From: Rhodococcus sp040643435
GTDB lineage: Bacteria > Actinomycetota > Actinomycetes > Mycobacteriales > Mycobacteriaceae
DNA: 64,000 nucleotides
Direction: 5' to 3'
Assembly: GCF_040643435.1 (NCBI RefSeq)
Contig: NZ_JBEYUH010000006.1
Location: 124,001-188,000, forward strand
Below the pieces are notes generated by a model. It was not told the origin of the DNA. It made no database searches and saw only the letters and a program-made list of their open reading frames with translations. Made by a program: the position numbers and the translations under genes. Below, one piece after another: positions 8,256 to 16,666 of this stretch. Each line of letters opens with the position of its first letter. The first letter of the stretch is position 1.

Positions 8256-9277
8256 CGAAGCTGTCCTTCCGACGGCGACTGAATGGGCAGGAAGGCCGCT
8301 TCGCGGAACCTGCGGTTGGTGGCGCTCGCCGACGCGTAGCCGGCGCCCCCGCGCAGTGTGGCCTCGAGGCGGGTCGCAGCGACCGCGACGACCGAACCGT
8401 CGAGTCGCAGGCGGATGAACTCCGCCGGCGGGACGACAGATGGGTCGGCCGCGAAGCGGTAGAGGCGCTCACGCAGGGAGTCGTACTGTGCCGACACGTC
8501 TTCGAACTCGCTCGAGAACTGTGCACCGAGACCGTCCAGGCGCGTCGACGCTTCGGAGAGCGACGCTCGCGTGATGCCCGAGCAGAAGGAGGTCTGCAGG
8601 AGCATGAACGTCGGGCGAATCATGCCGCAGAATCCGGCGAGGTTCTCGGTCAGGATGTGCGACTGCGGAATTCGTACTCCGTCGAATCTCAGCGAAGTCG
8701 ACGACGTGGCGCCCAGCGCGAGCAGTTCCGGCGGGTTCGCGATCGTGATGCCCTCGGCATCGGCACGCACCACGGCGACGAGGCGTTCCCCGTCGGCCGT
8801 GCGCGCAGGGAAGACGATGAGGGAGTCGGGAAAGACGTTGGACGCCCAGTGGATCGGTCCGGTCACCGTGATGCCGTCGTCGGTGCGCTCTGCAAGCAGT
8901 GGAAGCTCGCCGAGGCCGGCGAGGTGCTTGAGGGCGGCGGCCATCGCCGTCACGCCGATCGTGCGCCCCGAAGCCAGATCGTCGCGATAGAGGTCGCGCA
9001 GGAATTGCGGTGCGCGATCTATGTATTCGAGCGCCATACGCTGCGCCCACAGCGAGAATCCGACCGTCAGCGACTCTGCGGCGACCTCGTCGACGACCGC
9101 GACCATCTCGTCGAGACACTCTCCGCTGAGGCCTTTGCGGAGCAGGCCCGCCTCGCCGATGTGCGCGAGGTCGATGCGGATGTCGGTCTCACCCCGATCG
9201 AGGGCAGCGGCGCGGTCGCGCACGAAAGCCGCGATCGCAGCGCGCTGCTCGTAGGTTCGTTCGATGGCCGCGGTCAT
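8231..9277 (-). CDS. Acyl-CoA-dehydrogenase-fold flavoenzyme (SfnB/DszC-like group possible)
   Basis: A 348-residue protein with the acyl-CoA dehydrogenase fold, shorter than true dehydrogenases (about 380-400). The middle beta domain is visible as ITVTGPIHWASNVFPDS and LALGATSSTSLRFDGVRIP. No typical YEG catalytic base is present. Related proteins beside SsuABC-like transporters are often reduced-flavin-dependent monooxygenases that act on sulfur or nitrogen compounds, which is the role I infer. It begins 4 bases after the stop of the nickel-binding-like gene and overlaps the ATPase gene by 25 bases. Confidence 0.72.
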   Translation of the reverse strand: MTAAIERTYEQRAAIAAFVRDRAAALDRGETDIRIDLAHIGEAGLLRKGLSGECLDEMVAVVDEVAAESLTVGFSLWAQRMALEYIDRAPQFLRDLYRDDLASGRTIGVTAMAAALKHLAGLGELPLLAERTDDGITVTGPIHWASNVFPDSLIVFPARTADGERLVAVVRADAEGITIANPPELLALGATSSTSLRFDGVRIPQSHILTENLAGFCGMIRPTFMLLQTSFCSGITRASLSEASTRLDGLGAQFSSEFEDVSAQYDSLRERLYRFAADPSVVPPAEFIRLRLDGSVVAVAATRLEATLRGGAGYASASATNRRFREAAFLPIQSPSEGQLRWELSQYE

Positions 9278-9281
9278 CTAT

Positions 9282-9797
9282 CTATCCTTCGAGGGAGTGG
9301 AGCCGGTCGATGGGCGTGCTGACGACCTCGCGAGCGCGGACGACCGCGGCCTCGTCGGGGGCGTTGTAGAAGCACAGGCACTTGTCCATGTCCTCGCGGA
9401 CGTAGGTGCGCAGGAAGCTCACCTCGGGGACGTCGGCGTACTTCGGCGAATTGGCCTTCTTGCGGGCGAGATAGGTGTCCATGTCGATGGTGTCCGGGAT
9501 GTCCCACTCGACGAGATAGCCGGCCTCGGGCCGGGTGGCCTTGATCTGCGCGAGATCGGCGCCGACGAGGCGAACCTCGTTCGGACCCACGATCTCTGCG
9601 ACATCCAGGGTGGTGGACTCGAGCTGGGCCGGGCGGCACGCGTCGAACTCGGCGATCGCGAATACACGCTTGCCGCCGGTGGTGACCTGCGATTCGATGA
9701 GTTCGCCGCCGGCGGCGACGACGGCTTCGTCGAAAGCCTTGATCGCGGCCTCGGCCTGGCCTTCGTTGGGGACGAGTTCGTAGAGATACAGCGACAT
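9282..9797 (-). CDS. DUF4242 / SCO4226-like nickel-binding protein
   Basis: A 171-residue cytoplasmic protein. The C-terminal half, from about residue 95 (MDTYLARKKANSPKYADVPE, then LRTYVREDMDKCLCFYNAPDE), matches the DUF4242 ferredoxin-like domain, described as nickel-binding in Streptomyces SCO4226. The N-terminal half looks like a second, diverged copy of the same fold. It is the first gene of the minus-strand operon with the flavoenzyme and transporter. Its role there is unknown; metal delivery or ligand binding is possible. Expression is probably set by the operator at 10017-10034. Confidence 0.75.
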   Translation of the reverse strand: MSLYLYELVPNEGQAEAAIKAFDEAVVAAGGELIESQVTTGGKRVFAIAEFDACRPAQLESTTLDVAEIVGPNEVRLVGADLAQIKATRPEAGYLVEWDIPDTIDMDTYLARKKANSPKYADVPEVSFLRTYVREDMDKCLCFYNAPDEAAVVRAREVVSTPIDRLHSLEG

Positions 9798-10016
9798 GGG
9801 GTCACCTTCCGGGGAATGTGGATCGGAAACTGTGACCGGCCTGGGCGCGGCGGGCGCCGTTTCGCGTCGGCGACGGCGCAGCCATGACAGGCGGCGCGCA
9901 GACAGGGGCCGGTCAGCGGTGGGAACGACGACACGCAGCAGTCGCGACCCGCACGAGATCCACGTGCAGGCGGCGAGTCAGAAGGCTGCGTGTCACGGTC
10001 GTCACCGTACATGTGA

Positions 10017-10034
10017 ATAGACCGGTCTGTCTAT
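10017..10034. promoter_or_regulatory. Palindromic operator between the divergent TetR gene and transporter operon
   Basis: ATAGAC-CGGTCT-GTCTAT is an inverted repeat with 6-bp arms whose centre also contains AGACCGGTCT, a perfect palindrome. It lies in the 263-bp divergent gap. On the plus strand it covers the likely -35 region upstream of the TACCCT box at 10048-10053. On the minus strand it overlaps a possible TAGACA -35 element with TACGGT 18 bp further on. Length and symmetry fit a TetR operator, so autoregulation by the adjacent gene and control of the operon are inferred. Confidence 0.65.
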
Positions 10035-10047
10035 CCGGGATCTCGGT

Positions 10048-10053
10048 TACCCT
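10048..10053 (+). promoter_or_regulatory. -10 box of a leaderless TetR promoter
   Basis: TACCCT ends seven bases before GTG 10061 and no ribosome site is present. The matching -35 region falls inside the 10017-10034 palindrome. Confidence 0.45.
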
Positions 10054-10060
10054 GGGGTCC

Positions 10061-10690
10061 GTGCGTACGCTCGCCGAGACCTCAGCAGCAGGCATTCCCG
10101 AGTCTCCGAAGAACCCCGAGCCCTCGAAGAACGCGGCGAAGCCTGCACCCGCCCGTCGTCTGCTCGACACCGCGAGCGCGCTCTTCGCCGAACACGGCAT
10201 TCGCGCTGTGGGAATCGACCGCATCCTCGCGGAGGCCGGGGTGGCCCGCGCGAGCCTGTACTCGTCGTACGGATCGAAGGACGCACTGGTACTCGCGTAT
10301 CTCGACGAACTCGACAAGCACGATCGGCAGCGGTGGCACGCAGCCGTCGAAACGCTGGACGAACCGGTCGCGAAGATCCTCGCCTTCTTCGATCTCGCTA
10401 TGCAGTCGGCGCCGAAGAAGAACTTCCGGGGGTGCCAGTACGCGAATGCCGCGACCGAATTCCCACGGGAACCGATCGAGCCGGTGGTCGCGCACCGGCG
10501 ATGGTTGCTTTCGACACTCGTCGAACTGCTCGACCTCGCCGGCGCGACCGAACCGGACAGTGTGGCCCGGCGGGTGCAACTGATCTACGACGGCGCGCTC
10601 GCCGGCAGCAAGTTCGAGCATTCCGTCGAGTCCATCACGCTCGGCCGGGAGATGGCCGCGGCGATCATCGAGGCGCACCTTCCGCACTGA
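10061..10690 (+). CDS. TetR family transcriptional regulator
   Basis: A 209-residue TetR repressor. After a Pro/Ala-rich N-terminal tail of about 30 residues the HTH reads LLDTASALFAEHGI...GIDRILAEAGVARASLYSSYGSKDALV. The ligand-binding part contains FRGCQYANAATEFP, seen in a TetR subgroup that often controls small oxidoreductase or transporter operons. It is divergent from the 9797-5522 operon with a palindromic operator between them, so it most likely represses that operon and itself. GTG 10061 is supported by the TACCCT box seven bases upstream. Confidence 0.88.
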   Translation: MRTLAETSAAGIPESPKNPEPSKNAAKPAPARRLLDTASALFAEHGIRAVGIDRILAEAGVARASLYSSYGSKDALVLAYLDELDKHDRQRWHAAVETLDEPVAKILAFFDLAMQSAPKKNFRGCQYANAATEFPREPIEPVVAHRRWLLSTLVELLDLAGATEPDSVARRVQLIYDGALAGSKFEHSVESITLGREMAAAIIEAHLPH

Positions 10691-10699
10691 CCGGTGTGC

Positions 10700-11818
10700 T
10701 CAGGCGGTGGGCATACGCCGCGGCGCGGTCTTCGCCGTGCCGACGGTGGTCGCCGGCCGGGGCACGAGTGCGCGGAAGCCCACGCTCGCGAGGACGAAGG
10801 TGCCGAGCGCGCCCAGTGCTGCGGCCACGCCCGTCGAGCCGGGACGTCCGGCGATCGTGTAATCCGCGAGCGCACTGTCCGCGAGTCGATGTTCCTCGAC
10901 GCCCCGCGCCATGCATTCACCCGTGAGCTCGTCGGCGGACTGCACGTCGATCTCGCACCCCCGTGCGGTGGCGACCTCGAGAGCACCGGGAGTGTCCACG
11001 GCGAGAGGACCGAGGAGCCCTGCGATGGCCAGTGAGGCAACCGCCAGCCCCACGAACAGCGTCCCGCGAGCACGTGGGCGCGGGGGCGGAGCAGGGGAGG
11101 TATCCGCGTCGAGTGGGTTGGGCGGGAGTCGCGTGAGATAGACGGACTCCGGGGACACCCGTGCGACGGCGAGTACGACGGCGACCGTCACCAGCCCTTC
11201 GACCACCCCGATCGGGATGTGTGTCGCGTAGAGGAACCCGATGTTCGACATCGGCACCGTGGAGGTGCCGCCGAGCGCGAACTCGACGACGAATCCCGTC
11301 ACGGCCGCGAGGACCGAGACGAATCCGCCGACGAAGGAGGCCAGGCCGAGGGAGGCGAAGGGGCGCATCCCGCGGTGCTCGCACAATGCGCGCAGCGCCG
11401 TCGCGGCGAGGAAGCCGGCCGCGACGGCGACGAGCACCATGTTGGTGACGTTCGCGCCCACTGCGGACAGGCCTCCGTCCGCGAAGACGAAAGCCTGCAC
11501 CACGAGGACGATGGTCAATGCCACGGCACCCACGAACGGGCCGAGCACGATCGCAGCCAGTGCACCGCCGACGACGTGTCCGCTGACATCCGGCAGTACC
11601 GGCACATCGACCACCTGCAAGGCGAAGACCAGGGCGCAGACGGCCGCCGCGGTGGGTACAGCCTGCTTGTTCAGGTCGCTGCGCGCGTACCAGGCGGCGA
11701 TGCCGACTCCGATCACGGCGATGACGAAGAACCACGCGGACGCCCGGTCGGCGATCAGACCGTCGCCCATGTGCAGGGCAAGGATGTTCGTGTCCGCGAA
11801 GCCGCTCGTTTCGGCCAT
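10700..11818 (-). CDS. CbiM-type cobalt/nickel ECF transporter component with fused C-terminal PDGLE/CbiN-like part
   Basis: A 372-residue membrane protein. The N-terminus has LHMGDGLI, a variant of the MHIPDG metal-binding start of CbiM/NikM. About seven hydrophobic helices follow, with DVSGHVVGGALAAI and VGANVTNM as in the family. After a proline-rich linker at about residues 235-250 there are two more helices flanking an extracytoplasmic loop, as in CbiN/PDGLE domains. No CbiQ or CbiO gene is nearby, so the energising module must be elsewhere or is absent. ATG 11818 has GAGAGGG upstream. An inverted repeat at 11864-11880 covers its promoter region. Confidence 0.75.
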   Translation of the reverse strand: MAETSGFADTNILALHMGDGLIADRASAWFFVIAVIGVGIAAWYARSDLNKQAVPTAAAVCALVFALQVVDVPVLPDVSGHVVGGALAAIVLGPFVGAVALTIVLVVQAFVFADGGLSAVGANVTNMVLVAVAAGFLAATALRALCEHRGMRPFASLGLASFVGGFVSVLAAVTGFVVEFALGGTSTVPMSNIGFLYATHIPIGVVEGLVTVAVVLAVARVSPESVYLTRLPPNPLDADTSPAPPPRPRARGTLFVGLAVASLAIAGLLGPLAVDTPGALEVATARGCEIDVQSADELTGECMARGVEEHRLADSALADYTIAGRPGSTGVAAALGALGTFVLASVGFRALVPRPATTVGTAKTAPRRMPTA

Positions 11819-11863
11819 CTCCGATGTCCCTCTCGCCGACGGAGTGCTCTGCGGCGAAGGCTA

Positions 11864-11880
11864 ATACCGGCACCCGGTAT
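11864..11880. promoter_or_regulatory. Perfect 17-bp inverted repeat upstream of the CbiM-type gene
   Basis: ATACCGG-CAC-CCGGTAT has perfect 7-bp arms and a 3-base centre. On the minus strand it overlaps TATTAG, a candidate -10 about 45 bases before ATG 11818. A metal-responsive repressor site is a reasonable inference. It does not match the NikR or Nur consensus as I know them. Confidence 0.5.
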
Positions 11881-11940
11881 GCGGAGCGTTTTCCGAGTGC
11901 CGAATGAGACGAAAGCCTGGGCAGGAAACGCCACCTGTTC

Positions 11941-11946
11941 TATGTT
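11941..11946 (+). promoter_or_regulatory. -10 box of a leaderless acyl-CoA dehydrogenase promoter
   Basis: TATGTT followed by six bases and ATG 11953, with no ribosome site. Confidence 0.45.
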
Positions 11947-11952
11947 CGCTGC

Positions 11953-13179
11953 ATGTACGAGTGGTCCGACACAGACCTCATGTTCCGCGACGCTCTACGC
12001 GGATTCATCGAGAAGGAAATCCGTCCGCACGTCGACAGTCTCGAGTCGGGAGAGTTGCCGCCGTACGACATCATCCGGAAGTTGTATGCGACGTTCGGCA
12101 TCGACGAGATGGCCCGCGAGTCGCTCGAACGTGCCCTCGCGAAAGAAGAACGCGGAGAAAAGAGTTCGGGATCGGCCGGCGGAACGGGCGGGTCGCCGGG
12201 AATGGGGGCTCTGCTCAACATCGAGATCGCGGGGGTGAGCCTCGGCCTCATCGCGTCCCTGGGAGTGAGCCTGGGACTGACCGCGGGCACGATCCGCAGC
12301 CGCGGGACGCTCGCGCAGAAGAAGCGCTGGTTGCCGGAACTGGTGACCTTCGAGAAGGTCGGAGCATGGGCCATCACCGAGCCCGATTCGGGGTCGGACG
12401 CCTTCGGCGGGATGAAGACCACCGTGCGCCGCGACGGGGAGGACTACATCCTCAACGGCCAGAAGACGTTCATCACCAACGGTCCGTACGCCGACGTGAT
12501 CATCGTGTACGCGAAACTCGACGAGGGCGATACCGCCGTGGATCGCCGCGACCGCAAGGTGCTCGCGTTCGTCCTGGACAAGGGCATGGAGGGGCTCACG
12601 CAGAGCCCGCCGTTCAAGAAGATGGGCATGAACTCGTCGCCCACGGGTGAGCTGTTCTTCGACAACGTGCGCCTGACCCCCGACCGGTTGCTCGGCGAGA
12701 CCGAGGACGGCGGCCGCGGCGACGGCAAGGACAGCGCCCGGGAATCGTTCGCGGCAGAGCGAATCGGCATTGCCTATCTCTCACTCGGCATCATCGAGCA
12801 GTGCCTGACGCTGTGCACCGAGTACGCGAAGTCGCGGAAGTTGTGGGGTAAGGAGATCGCACAATTCCAGTTGATCCAGCTCAAGCTCGCCGAGATGGAG
12901 ATCGCCCGGGTGAACGTGCGCAACATGGTCTTCAGCGCGATCGAGCGGGCAGAGGCGGGGAAGCCGGTGAGCCTCTCCGAGGCCTCCGCGATGAAGCTGT
13001 ACTCGTCGAGGGCCGCGACCGAGGTGGCGATGGAAGCTGTGCAGTTGTTCGGCGGAAACGGATACATGGCGGAATATCGCGTGGAACAACTCGCACGCGA
13101 CGCGAAATCGTTGATGATCTATGCAGGGAGTAACGAAATTCAGGTAACACATATCGCGAAGGGCTTGCTCGCACAGTAA
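11953..13179 (+). CDS. Acyl-CoA dehydrogenase
   Basis: A 408-residue FAD-dependent acyl-CoA dehydrogenase. WAITEPDSGSDA near residue 136 is the FAD-binding signature, FITNGPYAD and GMNSSPTGELFFDNVRL are the middle-domain motifs, and LFGGNGYMAEYRVEQLARDAK is the C-terminal signature. The position that holds the MCAD catalytic Glu is Ala (YAGSNEIQ). Glu269 in AAERIGIA instead matches the base position of isovaleryl-CoA and long-chain enzymes, which suggests a branched or long-chain substrate. A Gly/Ser-rich insertion lies near residues 58-70. A TetR gene follows 167 bp later; there are no other fatty-acid genes nearby. Confidence 0.86.
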   Translation: MYEWSDTDLMFRDALRGFIEKEIRPHVDSLESGELPPYDIIRKLYATFGIDEMARESLERALAKEERGEKSSGSAGGTGGSPGMGALLNIEIAGVSLGLIASLGVSLGLTAGTIRSRGTLAQKKRWLPELVTFEKVGAWAITEPDSGSDAFGGMKTTVRRDGEDYILNGQKTFITNGPYADVIIVYAKLDEGDTAVDRRDRKVLAFVLDKGMEGLTQSPPFKKMGMNSSPTGELFFDNVRLTPDRLLGETEDGGRGDGKDSARESFAAERIGIAYLSLGIIEQCLTLCTEYAKSRKLWGKEIAQFQLIQLKLAEMEIARVNVRNMVFSAIERAEAGKPVSLSEASAMKLYSSRAATEVAMEAVQLFGGNGYMAEYRVEQLARDAKSLMIYAGSNEIQVTHIAKGLLAQ

Positions 13180-13346
13180 ACGCCCTGCATCCAGCCCTTC
13201 GAAATGCGCAAATGGGACAACTGTCGGACGGGGATGACAATTCGTCCGGTGTGTCGACTATTCTTCGCCATGAGAAAAGTTATGCCGGTCACCGACGAGG
13301 GGAGTGACCGGTTCCATAGGGGAATCGAGCGGAAATCGGGGGAGCG

Positions 13347-14105
13347 ATGTACGCGGAACGAAGGGGCGGCGAACAGTCGTCGACAACGGCAACGACGGAC
13401 GGCCGGAGCGCTCGTGCAGAGCGCACTCGTCAGGCCGTCATAGAGGCCCATATCGCGCTCATCCGGGCGGGGGAACTCAAACCCACAGGGGCGCAGATCG
13501 CTTCGCGCGCCGGAGTGTCGCTCCGGTCGTTGTGGGGGCATTTCGGAGATCTGGAAACACTGTTCGCCGCCACCGGCGCCGAATTGATGCGACGGCAGGA
13601 CGACGCCTACGAACCGGTCGATCCGTCGCTGCCGCTTGCCGAACGGATCGATGCCTACTGCCGCCAGCGGGCGGAATTGCTCGAGTTCATCGCGCCGTTC
13701 GCGCGTTCGTCCGAGATCCGCGCACCGTTCTCGCGCGAATTGCAGCGCAATCGCCTGCGCTATCTCGATCGGGCGCGATACGAGATCAGGGCATTGTTCT
13801 CCGACCAGTTCGAAGGTGTCGACGACACCGTCCGGACGCACATCGAGAATCTGCTGGGAGTCTCGACGACGTGGCCGATGTGGGTGTCGCTGCGGGATGT
13901 GCTGCGACTGTCCGTGCCCGAAGCGGTCGAAGTCATGAAGCGGTCGGTGTCGGCCCTGCTGGCGGAAGTATCCGCTGCCGGAAGGCCGCAGGCGATCACG
14001 CGCGTCGATGAGGAACAGGACGCGGTGGCGTCGCGTCGAACATATCCGCACTCTCAGCCGAATGCGGCGCTGGGACCGCGCGAGCAGGTCGTCGTTCCGG
14101 TGTGA
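13347..14105 (+). CDS. TetR family transcriptional regulator
   Basis: A 252-residue TetR-like regulator. The HTH is at about residues 25-70 (AVIEAHIALIRAGELKPTGAQIASRAGVSLRSLWGHFGD) and the C-terminal domain is not assignable. The ATG at 13347 is preceded by a strong GGGGGAG ribosome site. A TATTCT box at 13259-13264 with ATGACA about 19 bp upstream is a possible promoter, giving a leader of about 75 bases. The tail of about 30 residues after the folded domain is low-complexity. It may control the adjacent acyl-CoA dehydrogenase or the convergent hydrolase/ABC-F pair. Confidence 0.83.
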   Translation: MYAERRGGEQSSTTATTDGRSARAERTRQAVIEAHIALIRAGELKPTGAQIASRAGVSLRSLWGHFGDLETLFAATGAELMRRQDDAYEPVDPSLPLAERIDAYCRQRAELLEFIAPFARSSEIRAPFSRELQRNRLRYLDRARYEIRALFSDQFEGVDDTVRTHIENLLGVSTTWPMWVSLRDVLRLSVPEAVEVMKRSVSALLAEVSAAGRPQAITRVDEEQDAVASRRTYPHSQPNAALGPREQVVVPV

Positions 14106-14114
14106 GCAGTGGAG

Positions 14115-14140
14115 CGCGCCCGTCAACTCCGGCGGGCGCG
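14115..14140. terminator. Possible bidirectional terminator between convergent genes
   Basis: CGCGCCCG and CGGGCGCG form an 8-bp GC stem with a 10-base loop between the TetR and hydrolase stop codons, overlapping the last codons of the hydrolase. No T-run follows. Confidence 0.35.
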
Positions 14141-14920
14141 TGCGGCGAGAAAGGTCTCGACCGCAGGAAGTGCGGCCGCCACCGTCTCGGCGTGGTCCAC
14201 CCCGCGCAGAATCGCGAGTCGCGCACCGGACACGGTGCGTGACAACGCGCGAGTGTCCTCCACGCGGAGGTGGTCCTCGGATCCGGCGACGGCGAGCACG
14301 GGCAGGGCGAGGCTCTCGAGCGTCTCGTCGTCGATGCCCGGTTCCCGGTCCGAGCGACGGAAGTAGGCGGCCAGAGCGCGCGCGTCGTTCTCCAGGAAAG
14401 CCGAGCGTGTCGCCTGATCGACCGGGCTGCGACGCTGCTTCTCCCATGCCCGGACGAAGCCGTCCATGCCCTCGCGTTCGAGCACGTCGGCGGAGTCCGG
14501 GAAGAACATCGCGTCCATCGCTCCGCGCTGGGGCCGGGCACTGCCCCCGAGCAGTGACAGGCTCGACAGTCGCTCGGGGGCGGTGACGGCGAGTGCAAGA
14601 CCGGCACGGGCACCGAACGAATACCCCACGTAGTGCGCTCGGTGCACCTTCACCGCATCGAGGACGGCGAGCAGGTCTCCGACGATCGCGTCCATGGCGT
14701 ATGCGTCCTCGCCGTGGGGAGTGTCGCTGCGGCCGTGGCCGCGCAGGTCGGGCATGACGAGGTGGAAGTCCCTGCTCAGGGTCTTGACGTACCCGAATCC
14801 ACGCCACACCGCCGACGACAGTGCGCTGCCGTGAACGAGCAGGACGCACGGTCGATCCTCGCTGCCTGCCGTGGTGAACCGGATCCGGGTACCGTCGGCG
14901 GGATTCGTCGCGTGGTTCAT
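14123..14920 (-). CDS. Alpha/beta hydrolase
   Basis: A 265-residue hydrolase. VLLVHGSALSS near residue 30 is the oxyanion motif, GYSFGA near 103 is the nucleophile elbow (catalytic Ser), and GVDHAE near the C-terminus gives the catalytic His; the acid is probably in the AGSEDH segment. Start ATG 14920 gives the normal family length; a longer in-frame extension to 15025 would overlap the ABC-F gene. It lies 25 bases after that gene on the same strand, so co-transcription is likely. Substrate unknown. Confidence 0.82.
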   Translation of the reverse strand: MNHATNPADGTRIRFTTAGSEDRPCVLLVHGSALSSAVWRGFGYVKTLSRDFHLVMPDLRGHGRSDTPHGEDAYAMDAIVGDLLAVLDAVKVHRAHYVGYSFGARAGLALAVTAPERLSSLSLLGGSARPQRGAMDAMFFPDSADVLEREGMDGFVRAWEKQRRSPVDQATRSAFLENDARALAAYFRRSDREPGIDDETLESLALPVLAVAGSEDHLRVEDTRALSRTVSGARLAILRGVDHAETVAAALPAVETFLAARARRS

Positions 14921-14945
14921 CCCTGCAGTATGTCCGCTCGGTTGA

Positions 14946-16478
14946 TCACCGCAGCGCGATGGACCGACGCACCCCCACTTCCTGCAGGAAACGCTTGTCG
15001 TGCGAAACCACGACGAGCGCCCCACCGTATCCCCGCAGCGCCTGCGTCAGGTGTGCGAGGCCGGCCAGATCCAGGTTGTTCGTCGGTTCGTCGAGCAGCA
15101 GTAGTTGCGGAGGAGGATCGGCCGCCAGGACGATCGCGAGGGCAGCGCGCAGTCGCTCACCGCCGGACAACGCACCCACGGGTACCTCGGCTCGGTGGCC
15201 GCGGAACAGGAAGCGAGCCAACCGCGCACGTACCTGCTGCGAGGTCAGGTGTGGCGCGCGATCCTCGGCATTCTCCGCGACCGAGCGATCGTCGTCGAAG
15301 ATGTCGAGACGCTGCGGAAGCAGCGCGAAGGGGACGAGGGGGCCGGCCTCGGCGATGTCGTGGAGCAGGGTCGTCTTCCCCGATCCGTTCGGTCCGCGCA
15401 GTGCGATCCGTTCCGGCCCGACGATCTCGACCGGTGTGTCCGCCACCCGCCGGCCGGGTGGGACGGTGCTTCCTGGCAGATCGATGCGGATCTCCAGGTC
15501 GTCGCGCACCAGATCCTGCGCACGATCGAGATTCTCCCGCGCCGCGGCAAGATCTTGTTCGTGCTCGCGGCGATAGCGTCCGGCCGAGTCCTGCGCCTGC
15601 CGCTTGCGTGCGCCCATCACGATCTTGGGCTCGCGTTTCTGCTCGTACATCTTCTGCCCGTATCGCTGTCGCCGGGCGAGTGCGACCTGCGCGGTCGTGA
15701 GTTCGCGTGCCTGTCGCCGCACGTCGTTGCGGGCCTCCCGTACAGCAGCCTGCGCGGCCTGCTGTTCTTGCGCGACGATCCTCTCGTACTCGTCGAATGC
15801 ACCGCCGAACAGACGCAACGAGCCCTCGCGCAGTTCGGCGATCGAATCCGCCCCCTCGAGAAGTTCGCGGTCGTGAGTAGCGACGACCACCGTGCCGGTG
15901 AACCGCTCGAGCGCGTCCTGCAGGCGCGCGCGGCCGTCGGCGTCGAGGTTGTTGGTCGGTTCGTCGAGCAGCAGCACGTCGGGTTCGTCGAGCAACCGTG
16001 CGGTGAAGGCGAGCAGTACGGTCTCGCCCCCGGAGAGTTGCCCGACGGTGCGATCGAAGTCGGCAGGCTCGTGCAGTATCCGGTCGAGACCGACACGGTG
16101 CACGAGTGCGAGGGCGCGGTCCTCGATGTCCCAGCGGTCACCGACGATCTCGAAATCCCGATCGGAGAATGTTCCGGATTCGATGCGGTGCAGCGATTTA
16201 CGAACCTCGTAGATCCCGAGAACGCGGTCGACCGGCACCGTGGGGTCGAGGGTGACGTCCTGGGGTAGACAGGCGAGTCGTCCGCGTACGGCCACCGAAC
16301 CGGAGGTGGGGCGGAGTTCACCCGCGATCAGGCGCAGCAGAGTGCTCTTACCGCTCCCGTTGCGCCCCACCAGCCCCGTGCGCCCGGCCGGGATGACGGC
16401 ATCGATGCCCTGCAGGGCGCGGGTGCCGTCGGGGTGGACGTAGGAGAGTGCGGACAAGTTGATACCGGACGAAGACAT
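14946..16478 (-). CDS. ABC-F family ATP-binding protein
   Basis: A 510-residue cytosolic protein with two ABC domains and no membrane segments. Walker A motifs are GRNGSGKST and GPNGSGKTT, signatures are QLSGGE and ALSGGE, Walker B is LLLDEPTNNLD in both, and a charged coiled linker lies between the domains at about residues 240-330. ABC-F proteins act on the ribosome: some protect it from antibiotics (Msr/Vga/Lsa-like), others are translation factors. The GGGAG ribosome site is 8 bases before ATG 16478. The 173-bp gap to the divergent PBP gene shows no clear attenuator peptide. Whether it gives resistance cannot be told. Confidence 0.88.
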   Translation of the reverse strand: MSSSGINLSALSYVHPDGTRALQGIDAVIPAGRTGLVGRNGSGKSTLLRLIAGELRPTSGSVAVRGRLACLPQDVTLDPTVPVDRVLGIYEVRKSLHRIESGTFSDRDFEIVGDRWDIEDRALALVHRVGLDRILHEPADFDRTVGQLSGGETVLLAFTARLLDEPDVLLLDEPTNNLDADGRARLQDALERFTGTVVVATHDRELLEGADSIAELREGSLRLFGGAFDEYERIVAQEQQAAQAAVREARNDVRRQARELTTAQVALARRQRYGQKMYEQKREPKIVMGARKRQAQDSAGRYRREHEQDLAAARENLDRAQDLVRDDLEIRIDLPGSTVPPGRRVADTPVEIVGPERIALRGPNGSGKTTLLHDIAEAGPLVPFALLPQRLDIFDDDRSVAENAEDRAPHLTSQQVRARLARFLFRGHRAEVPVGALSGGERLRAALAIVLAADPPPQLLLLDEPTNNLDLAGLAHLTQALRGYGGALVVVSHDKRFLQEVGVRRSIALR

Positions 16479-16666
16479 GGTGGCTCCCGAAAGGTGAGGG
16501 TCGGCGGCGCGAGTGCGCGGGACGGGACTCACAGGAGCAACGAATTTCTCCGATCGACGGGTACCTGATCCGAACACGATGATGGATCCGATCCGTCCCG
16601 GACGCAACGGAATATTTCACCCCGCCGCCTACCTGCGGTAACAGGCACGGGATGGAAAGAGCAGGC

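Noticed and set aside
11819..11952. A cobalamin riboswitch upstream of the CbiM-type gene
   Set aside because: The gap is only 134 bp and lacks a B12 box. Only a 17-bp palindrome is present.
13270..13443. A possible leaderless short peptide upstream of the TetR gene, with ATG five bases after TATTCT
   Set aside because: It overlaps the start of the well-supported TetR frame and has an Arg-rich, unstructured sequence. It is more likely a coincidental ATG near the transcription start.
16479..16666. An attenuator leader for the ABC-F gene
   Set aside because: The 188 bases show no short peptide with a ribosome site and no clear antiterminator hairpin pair.
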